Shown in pieces: positions 54,393-64,000 of a DNA stretch of 64,000 nucleotides; the first letter of the stretch is position 1, and every line of letters starts with the position of its first letter. This stretch comes from Helicoverpa zea (lineage: Eukaryota > Arthropoda > Insecta > Lepidoptera > Noctuidae). Under the pieces are notes generated by a model. The model was not told where the DNA came from, made no database searches, and was given only the letters and a program-made list of their open reading frames with translations. The translations under genes were made by a program, and so were the position numbers. The stretch lies in NCBI RefSeq assembly GCF_022581195.2, contig NC_061458.1:8370001-8434000 (forward strand), read 5' to 3'.

Positions 54393-57300
54393 TGTTAATT
54401 AAAAGGAATACTTTCGTACTTTAAAAAATGTACAATAAAAGAACAAAAACAATTATGAATATCATATTTTCAGTTATTTTATAATTTCCACATCCTCGTT
54501 GCACTCGCAATGTAGGTATATCTGTACAAGTGCTGCTCTCCCCGGATTCATTTCCATCGTAAATCAATTAAAATTCAAATGAGATTTTTCATTGCCCGGT
54601 TTACCCTATCCGCCTATCAATGAAATTTATAAGCAATCGAAGAGAAATTGATTCATTAACGTTGTTGTTTTATCTTTTTGTGTTCATCGCTATTTTGCAT
54701 GAAAGTGTTAATTGGAACTGTGTTATAGGTAAGTACATTATGGAGATTGGAATAGGTACTAATATAGCTGGAAGGTAAACTTTATTTAGTCTTCATTATG
54801 TGCTGTATATTTTACGGATTTGAAAATCAAAGGAAAATGGTGACACACTCCTCCGAAGTAAGAATGATAAGAATATATAAACGAGCCAAAAGTTTATTTA
54901 TTTACTCTGTTTATTAGTCATTATTTTTCATATACGCATATACCTCTATAAAATATACGCGCTGTCTCACATCTTTCATATACCTACATAAAGTACGAGA
55001 TCAATCAATAAGACGTTGAACATCAAAAGATCTCGTAACACAAACTACATGAGCAGCAATCTGCAACTATTACAACATAGTATGCAATATCTAGATTGCT
55101 TCCCATTTGGGCCAGACATAGATATGCGGCAAACTGGCCGGCTGATGCACAAGCTCAGACACGAAATCTGTCTGAACCGGCCAAATTGAATTTCTGGTGT
55201 TTAATAGAATTGCCAAATCAATATCAAGGATTTAAAGTACCTACTGAGAGGTTCACGTGAAAGATTATTATATTTTTGACGGATTTTGCAATCTAACTAA
55301 ATAAGGTATAGCTAGGAATGTTTGAAAATTTTTCACCACAAAAAAAGTTTTTCATAAAATTCAGGAAATAATATTTCACGATTAAAATAATCTCTCAGCG
55401 TCTCTTCTGTAAGGTTTGCCAGTGCGGTTATGTGCGGCATTCAAGTATGTGCTTTTGAAATAGGTATTAGTTTTGTCTGTTTAATGTTTGTGTCTCTATT
55501 TTCATATATAATCAACTAGATAAACTAACACCTCTTATTATGTCGGGAAATAATTACTACGAAGAACCATAGATTTATACATTTACTTCGCGCAACTCCA
55601 GATAACGCACTAGGAATTAATAGCTAAAGGTACTTTCACAGCTTTGATTTAATGTTGTTTTGTTCATCGAATCATCTAAGTTTCATTATTTATGATAGAA
55701 CTTATATGAACGTACCTTCGCAGTTTAATTATTGTTACACTGAAGAGGTTGTTACGTAGGTAGATGATCATTTGTTTTGATAATACGTTCGGGTATCGTT
55801 AGTTGGGATAGTGAGATATATTGCGATTGCTAATAAGCTTGTAAGAAAAGTAATTGTAATTCGTTAACTACTTATTTGAAAGGAACAAAGGTTGGATATG
55901 TAAAATATATACATAAGAGACTTATGTACTAACTTGTATTGATGTTTTATCTCACGACAGTGGATGAGGCATACTATTGACAATTTTAAATCTGATTTTC
56001 GTCAAACTTTTCAACACTGGATTATATCGAAGACCACACAATATTATCATGATATAATGTGATTTTAATCGCAACAACTGCCACTAGTTTCAGTCCATGA
56101 TTTACTCGAAAAGTTTTGAATAATGCGTCAGTGTGCATCGAGATGGGAACCGATACCTGCCTTTCATTTCCGGACAAGGCTCGTGGAAATTGCGAGTCCA
56201 TCCGATGTCCAATGGTGCCATCTGACTGACATGTTACCTGACCAACGGTTTGTGAACATCTAATTGTTTAATCCATAGTGACGTGCCCTTAACATATTGA
56301 TGGGATTTTGACTTCGATTTGCTGGTGTGAACTAAAAGTTATTGCGAGTTACTTCAAAGTTTTAGTTGAAATATTTGTTTTAGTTGATATATTTCCTCAA
56401 TAATACTGCACCCAAATCCGAAAGTAACTTTTCCTATGAATAGATTCGCAGATAGTTTATAACCTGTAAATCATTCGGTTTTGTTTCCAAGATTAGAAGT
56501 TACAAATACTTTTATTTAGTTGCAGCTCTTTATTGAAGACGTGCCTAATACTTAATAATTGTCGATAAATAAAGCAGTGAAACAAAGATCTCATCAAAGC
56601 TTAGCTCTTCAGTGGAAATATTTGTTCCAATAGAATTAATAAATACGTCAAAGTAAACAAATGATTTGAGAATGTGTAAAATAGGAGTTACTCCCAAGAC
56701 TTCCTCCACGAGTATTTCCCAACAATTTGCTTTAAGATCCTCTTAGAATTATCATGAATACAAAATTTCCATTCATGTGTCGACATATGAAATTGAAATT
56801 ACTGAAACGTGAGCGTGCACTTGAAATCTTATTATGATGGATTAATGCTTAAGATTTTCAATGGTTTAGTGTGATTTGAGATTACATAAAGGGTTAATGT
56901 CGTTATTGATCGGAAACCCAGAGAAAACAAATAAAACGTTTAATAAATTGTATCTTTATCTCCAACTGTCTAAGAACTTATAAAGTCAGCAAAACTTGAG
57001 GTGGCCGTATTTAATATGGAGAATAGCAACTCTAGCGTTTAATTAGTACATAGGGAATTCTAACCTGCTTTTATCACGTTACTCAAAACTTGGCAAATAA
57101 CCAAAGAAGTACGAAATGAGACACGTGTGATGTTTGCGACGTGTGTAATATTCAGGTCGCGTACCTTTGCGTAAAACATTTGCCTACGCCAACTATAAAA
57201 GCAAAGAAGATACTAAAGCTTGCTTACCGAGTACCCTCGCGAGGCGCCTATTATTGTCATGGCTTGCCCCAGAGTGGGATTTTGTTTTATAAAACTTTTT

Positions 57301-58479
57301 GCTTGTTAGCGGCGGGAGCGAGTGCATTTTCCTGATTCCACGCCTAATGTTATGGAACTCTCTCCGGCGAATTTACGCTAGGAAGCACTCACACATTCAC
57401 AACGTACTTAGTTTGCTTTTTGGTTTTATTTTTACGTGTACGTTTTAGGGGTAGGACTGGGAATGCAAATCAGTTTAACGGTGTGTCACTGACAGGTAGA
57501 AAAGAGCAGTGAAAGGCCATCAAGAGACAGAAAAATGTGTACGAGTACGACATTGAGATGAAACCTTTTACGATTTATTCACCATTCAATAACATTGTAG
57601 CAGAATGTTTAATCGTACCTACAGAAAGAAGGAAATCGTTTTGAAATCAACATAATGAAATGACGATCAAAGCTCAATATTACAAGCAACACGTCGCATC
57701 ATATACATCGATTTCCTTCCAGCAGATTCGCCTTATTTGAATGTCGAGTTCAAATCATATTAATGACAAAATGCAAGTGAAGCGTGGAATTTCGATTTCT
57801 CGATCGGAGTGAATTTTCACAATGTCTGCACTCTGGCAGATATTCAACGTTTAATATTCATGTCTAGTGCTAGCAGCTTTGCTTCCTTAGTCAGAAATTA
57901 GATATTCGTTTCTCAGCAGAAACTTCGACATTAGCCGGCGAATACCGAAGTTTACTTACGTAACGTATGTTCATTATTCTAATCATTGTTTGTTACATCG
58001 ATGGCCGTTCTTAAATTAGTTTTATGATAACTTTCTCCTTCGATCTTTCCATTTTCTTACTAGCCCCATACAGAAATATACTTCTACGGAACAGTTTCTC
58101 GTGAATTGTATAAAATATAAGTTTTCCGTCAAAAGATCTGATCAAAACGTCTGGCCTAAGGGTACGAGATTTGAAAAGGAGTAAAAAATTTAAGTCTGCC
58201 AGAAATCCAATTCACTTTAACATTCGGACGTGTAATAGGTATCTTATGTATCCTATTTCCATAAGGAGCCACTGTAAAAAGAATTTAAGAGCAAAAATTT
58301 ACATATTCAGATTATACCTGCATTTGCTTTAGCTCTAATGTTATTGGTCTGCAATATTTATTTTCTAATTCGATTTGCTTGAATGAATACGCTATAAAAA
58401 TATGAGAAATAGTTATTTTGAATGCAAGCAAATTAACTATTACTTCAGTTATCGTCCAATCAGGCTATCATTTATACTG
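54393..58479. other. AT-rich sequence, nothing firmly recognised
   Basis: No gene with supportable exons was found on either strand. A 64-codon plus frame at 57141-57335, followed by text reading WNSL, faintly recalls a jockey-type LINE end but is too weak to call. Confidence 0.4.
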
Positions 58480-58645
58480 GCTTTCGCCCACGCCGCGTCC
58501 CGTAGCCGGATGGTGACAAAAACTATCATAAAACCTTCTCCCGGGTCTAAGTTACCTCCCCTCTAATTTTCAGCCAAATCAGCCATTTTCATATTATGTC
58601 GTGACAACGGAAAGCGGGTTTCATTTTTATATATATAGATATAAA
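58480..58645 (+). repeat. Helitron-like short repeat fragment
   Basis: TACTGGCTTTCGCCCACGCC, CCCGGGTCTAAGTTACCTCC, TTTTCAGCCAAATCAGCC and the end GGGTTTCATTTTTATATATA followed by TAGAT fit a common lepidopteran non-autonomous repeat. The class is inferred by resemblance to Helitron-derived repeats. Confidence 0.45.
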
Positions 58646-59192
58646 TAAATTGTAGGTAACCCTTTTGTAGTAGGAATAGGTACATTAACGTACATAGGTA
58701 AAGCCTCCATTACCATTTCACTGTTTATATTCGAAGAAACCTTTAACGTAGAAACTGCATGTTAACTTGTTAAATATGGAAATGCATTTCATAATAATGA
58801 CGTGTAATTTGCGAAATACATAATTTGCAGTTAAGTATTCAACATTCATATTTAAATATTTTCGACGCCTGAAAATAGCATGTTACCTATTATTCAAAAA
58901 TTCGATCACAAAATTATATCGGATGACAAACAAATGATCGGTAGATGACATAGCGAAAAGAGACGGATATTGTTCACAGGGTAGCTATTAGATCCCGTGA
59001 TCAATCTTGCTCAATATATTGATCCTTGCAAATCATCACTTGTTGATTGCTTTGTGAAATTAAAACAAATGAGTGTAGATCATTAGGTACAGGACATATG
59101 AATAGTTAATTTAGTGATACGCTGTACAAAAGTAGGACAACACGTAATGTAATCTATTAAGTTTTTACATGAGTCCTAAATAATACATCAGA

Positions 59193-59400
59193 TCTATACT
59201 AATATAATGAAGATGAACATAGTTTGTACCCTAAAGGTTGTCTTAACCTGTAGTCTGTCACTGTACTTATTAAATAAATAAAAAAATAAATAAATAAACG
59301 ATTGAACCAATTTGAAAAATTCTTTCACCGTTGGAAAGCCACACTCTTCCTGAGTAACATAGGTTACATTTTATCCCACGGTACACGAGAGAAAATGGTA
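59193..59400 (+). repeat. Helitron-like fragment with an internal A-rich insertion
   Basis: A|TCTATACTAATATAATGAAG at 59193 is a Helitron-type 5' start. GTACCCTAAAGGTT, ATTGAACCAATTTGAAAAA and TATCCCACGGTACACG align with 30655-30830. About 60 bp (59238-59298) ending in repeated AAATAAATA interrupts the alignment and may be a tiny LINE 3' end. The 3' boundary is not clear. Confidence 0.5.
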
Positions 59401-59503
59401 AAAAATGTACTTAAATAATGTGCTTTGAGTGATATTGAAAAGAGTGTAGTAGCTATGGAAATAACCTAAAAACATTACGAATCCTACTTATATTTCCTAC
59501 TTT

Positions 59504-59689
59504 TCCTACTTATATTATAAATGTGAAAGTTTGTGAGAATGTATGGATGTATGTTTGTTATTCAACCACGCAAAAATGGCTGGACCGATTTGATTGAAAT
59601 TTGGTATGTAGATAGGTGATACCCTGGATTAACACATAAGCTACTTTTCATCAACACACCACGCGGGCGAAGCCGCTGGCTGAAGCTAG
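59504..59689 (+). mobile_element. Small non-autonomous Helitron-like element (about 186 bp)
   Basis: It starts TCCTACTTATATTATAAATG, has GTTTGTGAGAATGTATGGAT and GGTATGTAGATAGGTGATAC, and ends GCGGGCGAAGCCGCTGGCTG then AAG and CTAG|T at 59686-59689. TC start, GC-rich stem near the end and CTAG|T end fit Helitrons. No coding sequence. Confidence 0.6.
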
Positions 59690-61406
59690 TAGATTATATT
59701 TTTAAAGTCTCCGTCAGCGCTGATGTACATATTTAATGGGTTTGAAAGTTGGGTTAATGACCCTCCAGAGAATATACGGGTTAAAGTTTTTAAAACAAAG
59801 TTTTGATAAAATGAAATGAGGTGTTAAACATTATAAATGAGTGAGAATAAAGATTCTCACACAATTATAATTACAGCTTTTTTTACATAATGATCGAGAA
59901 AATTACCTTTTTTGCAAATATAATTAAACTGTCTGGAGGACAGATAATTTTGGAAATAGGTACAAATTAACCCTTTCGAGTACCTAATACGTTTATATGA
60001 AGATAAGAGAAATTATGACTGAAAAATTAAGTAACTAAAACGCTGAAGTTTTTAGATACAGTCAATGGTATACATGGGTATTGCGATTTTTTCTACAATA
60101 TGATTCTGATACGCACCTACCTATCTCTATATCGATAATATTCGAATTGCTTTTGTTTCCCATATTAATGCTCACGATACACGTGCCATGTAAGGCAAAT
60201 ACTTGGTGTTTTCTTTTATCAGCTTATATCGTTTTCCGATGCAAAGCAAGGGTATCTAGAACGTGCGAATACTAAACTGTAGAGTTCAAAGCCTTATAGT
60301 AAGCCTATGTACGTAGGTAATGTTGCTTGTAAATGTTAACTGAGTATTTTTACACGGAGTATGTAGTGCTTATAGAGCATATGATATTGTGCTATAAATA
60401 TTGAAGTTACTCCATGTAAGTCTGCTTACCTTCTACATACAAGGTGCCGCTTAATTACCTGAATTGTTAGCTTTTGAAATTAAAGGATTCATTTGAATAA
60501 TGTAATAATACACGTATGAATATGAATGCGATTAGGTAGTATATTTACAGTGTATTGTATCCAAAAATAATCTTTTTCATTTCTAATATACTTAAATGTT
60601 TTATGTATTACCTATATGCCTTGTGCTTACCACAAAAAAATGTCGGTAAAGGGAGTTACGGGGTTAGTAAATTAAAACTTGAGCAATTTAACTTTTTGTG
60701 GCTCCTCGATTCTCAAAGTTAGTTGGAGCTTAATCTTTAATAAGTTTATGGAAGAAAATTGTTTTGCCACCTCCCTTGACATGGACAAATCCGCCAGGCA
60801 GGTATATTTATCGCAGTTTCAAAGAGCTAATACAAGTTTTATGAAACGCCGAAAAGTTTTTCCTGGGTTATTGGTGTTAAATTGTTGAAATTAAAATGCT
60901 TTTGATATAATTTCCTATACCCGCATCATCAGCTAATTGAATTAGTAGACGTATTTTACGAAAAATTCCGTAGGAACAGACAGACAGTATAGAATTTGTT
61001 TTCTGAAAAAAAAAAGAAAATTCTTCGTCATTTGTATGTTTTATTAGTCTTCGTTGTTTGCCGAAACGAACGCGAGCATCTCCAAGGAAATAAGTCCATA
61101 TCAAAGTAAATTATAAAGTCCATAATTCGATTATAATATAAGTTTTAAACTACATTATCATAATATCAGGAAAACGTGATTAACTTGTGCGAGTATTGGG
61201 CAGCGTGACAGCCGGTGTCATGTTAGACGTAATGGTTTCCGAACACTGTGATCGATGCAAGCTATACTTCAACGTCACTATCGGATTACTGGCGGGGAAT
61301 CTTGTATTCTGATTGGTTAATGGTTAATTTAATGATGTTGTTATGCGAACAAATAATTTGAATAATAACCCAATGGAGTCCAAGGCTGATTTATACGGTT
61401 ATGTGG
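59690..61406. other. AT-rich sequence, nothing recognised
   Basis: No supportable gene or repeat end was seen. Confidence 0.45.
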
Positions 61407-61408
61407 TT

Positions 61409-61672
61409 AATACGGCCACAGCGGCTATTCTTATATCGGAGACCGGCCAGTTGCGTAGGATATATTATAGTGCACAAGCATTTGCGCAGACATAAGTGCG
61501 CTCACTATTTTTTCACTCCTATAGCCAGAGAGATCAGGCGCGGAACCGACAATTACGTGTTCTCTGATGAACAGGTGAATCAATTACCAAGTTCCAGACT
61601 ACGGGCGGCCCGACCCGGGAATCGAACCCGAGACCATAGCAGTCACTGCTATGACTGAGGCCTCGGTTACAA
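61409..61672 (-). repeat. SINE family B, reversed and decayed
   Basis: On the minus strand it has CCGAGGCCTCAGTCATAG (head), B box GGGTTCGATTCCC, CGGGTCGGGCCGCC, TAGTCTGGAACTTGG, GGTTCCGCGCCTGATCTCTC, CACTATAATATATCC and GCCGCTGTGGCCGTATTAA, following the order of the copy at 14353. The A box is degraded. Confidence 0.8.
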
Positions 61673-62989
61673 AAACAAAGCCAAAATACCGAACTTCATA
61701 AGAATAGCAAATTACTGATACTTGAAATAAGTAATTATAGACCACTGAAAATAAAGTGAACAAAAGCCGAACGAAAAAAAAAAAAAACAAAAGTTTTGCA
61801 TTCACCAAAATATACTTTTTTACTTACATAAAATAGTTCCAAGTGTCTAGAGAGCCCCACTTGGTTATTCAGTACGTTTCAAGGCATTCTTCTCTCCGAA
61901 AATAAATTGAAAGCAGTTAAATTCTTAGAGAGCGCACCCTCCATCTCAAACAACCAACATGAGAAAAAAAACTCTTGAATTTATTTAAAAATGTTTGCTT
62001 CACCCAAACTTGGGTTTGTTAACAAGAATAAAAAACATTGAAAACACACGAAAATTTTGAAGAAATTTTAGGATGATAAAAACACTGAATAGTCCAGTAG
62101 GTATTCAAAAATACGTTACCATACATTATAATAACTTTTCACGTAAAGCCTAGCCAAACGTTAATGCCTTTTTTCTAATTGTATCTAAAAGGATATTTTA
62201 TTTTATGCGTAAATCAATGAAGACTAGGTATTAACCTATGTAAGTTATATTTTAAAATTTTAAGCATAAGAAGTAAAAGTTTTTATTTCGAAAAGACCTT
62301 TGACACTCATGGTTCGTCAAACGCTAGTTACACAGTTTTAGAGAGTTTACCAGTAATAGATAAAACACAGACAAAGACATCAAAATCTGCTAGAGAGTAA
62401 TAGAAAACTACATACGAGTTCTGTTTATTGTTCTATAATTACGAGTAGTTTGCCAATCGTCTCAGAACTCCATTAATCAAGAAAGAAAAGGCTTTAGAAG
62501 TTTACAGTCCATTAAATATCAAGGGAAAGCAATATTTTATTCCCGAGTAATTCTATTAGGTTTAAAGAAACATTTTTTTACTTCATTTAGAACATATAGT
62601 ATTTCATTCACGTAATCCAAGAATCGGGCGAAACGTGATCCGGAGTCTTATTGAAAAGAGAAATAGTTTTTATTTTGAGTATTGAAGAACTTGTGGTCCA
62701 CTGTATGTTTTGCAAGCTGTGGCCCGAAACTGGCGAAAAATCGTCTTTTGTTACTTTTATTTGTAAAAAAATATAAATAGAAACTTCCAAATGTATAAAG
62801 TTGCCAGTGGGCTAAGGTCGAATAAAGAGCGAATTTATTATATCCGTGTGTGCTTGGAATAAAAGTGCCAAAATAAATATTTACATGCCATTCATAAAAT
62901 ATATTCCATTGTAAATACCTTCTAAGTAACATGAATGTAATTACTTCTTAACCTTAAACCCGTAATCCAGATTTCTCTCACCCCAAACC
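61673..62989. other. AT-rich sequence, nothing recognised
   Basis: No gene or repeat boundary was found. Confidence 0.45.
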
Positions 62990-63002
62990 AACATTAAGTA
63001 CT

Positions 63003-63517
63003 CTCTCTCTTTCCTGCTATGCATCCCACATAGTGGTGGGGTCAGCTTTCCTTATTTTTCTTTTCCACTTCGCTCTATCCATGACGTCGCTCTCGGACAC
63101 CTGGCACTCTTTCAAGTCATTCGACACTACGTCCCGCCATCTGGTCTTGGGGCGCCCTCTCGATCTTCGACCGGGGATGGAAAGTTGCAGAGCCAAATTT
63201 CCCACGTAATCAGGTGGTCTTGTGTTTACGTGGCCATACCACCGTAGCCGATTCTCCTGCAACTTATCTGCGACATCACGCACCCCTAAACTTCCTCGCA
63301 CGTATTCATTACGAATACGATCGAGCCTAGTGACGCCGCACATCCACCTCAGCATCTGCATTTCGGCAACTTGGATGGTATATATATGTGCCTTTTGGTT
63401 ACAGCCCATGTTTCGCTGCCATACGTAAGGACTGGTCGTATGATGGTTTTGTAGATCAAACCCTTGAGCTTGACCGGCATCCTTCTGTCACATATCACAC
63501 CAGTTACTTCTCGAACT
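63003..63517 (-). mobile_element. RTE-type LINE, 5'-truncated, with 13-bp target duplication
   Basis: The target duplication AACATTAAGTACT lies at 62990-63002 and 63518-63530. The minus strand holds only the C-terminal end of the RT polyprotein and ends in an (AG)n tail, plus-strand CTCTCTCT at 63003-63010. Short-repeat tails and extreme 5' truncation are typical of RTE elements. Confidence 0.85.
63017..63517 (-). pseudogene. C-terminal fragment of RTE-type LINE reverse transcriptase
   Basis: From about 63517 the minus strand reads VICDRRMPVKLKGLIYKTII, RPVLTYGSETWAV and, after a frame change near 63410, AEMQMLRWMCGVTRLDRIRN, ENRLRWYGHV, RRSRGRPKTRWRDVVSNDLK and KADPTTMWDA before the stop. 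The blocks MLRWMCGVTR, LRWYGHV and GRPKxRW are the thumb-to-end signature of RTE/BovB-type elements. The catalytic RT part is missing, so it has no activity. Confidence 0.85.
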
Positions 63518-63530
63518 AACATTAAGTACT

Positions 63531-64000
63531 GCTATCTCTAATTGGATAAATACTGAAGCGTGAATTAATTATCAGCTTTGCTCAAGTGACATCCTGAACC
63601 TTTCAGCGTAAGTAACAGCCATCATAATTACACATTGCCATGTCAACCCACGAATGTGATGCCAATTGGAGTGAACCATGGAGTACAAAATGACTAGCGG
63701 AGGTGTCATAACGGAAAATCTCCTAAGAAAGTAGCGTGCCAAAATGCGGGTGAACGGGGGACGAGGAATGTTACTGTTTGCCCCGATATGCTTTCTTTGG
63801 ACCCGACCATTTTTTGTAATACCAAATATCGTTCACAGATGTCTCAAAGAACCCAAAAGCCTCGTTAGTTCACTCGTAACTGATCGTTTTGGTCATGCTC
63901 ATCGTACGAATTTGACCTAGAAGGAAAAGCCTGACCTACCTGCATTATGGCATTTCCGCTCAACATTCTTTACTTCGTGGAGTGAACAGTTACAGGTATT
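63531..64000. other. Sequence without recognised features
   Basis: No gene or repeat boundary was recognised up to the window end. Confidence 0.45.

Noticed and set aside
57141..57380. Possible jockey-type LINE end (WNSL text after a 64-codon frame)
   Set aside because: Only one short motif in a shifted frame; no second block, tail or boundary.

Overview
The window looks like a eukaryotic, transposon-saturated stretch from a moth genome, probably a noctuid-type lepidopteran. The reasons are the tRNA-derived SINEs, the Helitron ends reading CTAGCTGTTGCCCGC on the opposite strand, R1- and RTE-type LINEs, and the AT-rich single-copy DNA between them. I found no host protein-coding gene with supportable exons. 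All convincing coding sequence belongs to mobile elements. The organism assignment is inference from repeat families known to me, not from a search.

Layout. 1-4440: decayed DIRS-like tyrosine-recombinase retrotransposon on the minus strand (recombinase, RNase H, RT, repeat-rich gag side), cut by the left window edge. 4592-14715: a small 3' fragment and a longer 3' copy (8048-9126) of a LINE with a CCHC/PD-D endonuclease-like tail, a perfect-looking palindromic MITE (9564-9783), a TIR element (10082-11049), a small MITE (11323-11480), and two different tRNA-derived SINEs. 16036-26561: a nested Helitron complex. Two equal-length 3574-bp copies lie in inverted orientation with a 730-bp spacer; the second sits inside an older Helitron that also carries a GC-rich Harbinger-like MITE. 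30123-30649: a solo LTR with a 5-bp target duplication. 35053-36340: a TIR DNA transposon keeping only a helix-turn-helix part of its protein. 37254-40834: a third copy of the 3.57-kb Helitron.

41930-48881 is the best-preserved locus. A full-length R1-clade LINE (42136-48440), with two long open reading frames, 5' tandem repeats, a poly(A) tail and a 13-bp target duplication, is inserted in the coding part of a 5'-truncated copy of the CCHC/PD-D LINE. ORF1 (gag with three CCHC zinc knuckles) overlaps ORF2 (endonuclease-RT-CCHC) by 17 nt. Both ORFs have all expected motifs, so this copy may be young or active.

48882-64000 is mostly AT-rich sequence with no recognisable gene. It holds a SINE with a 16-bp target duplication, a truncated Helitron flanked by an unexpected 19-bp direct repeat, small Helitron-like fragments, and two RTE-type LINE 3' ends. 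The elements act on each other mainly as insertion targets; the order of insertion can be read from target duplications and interrupted copies.
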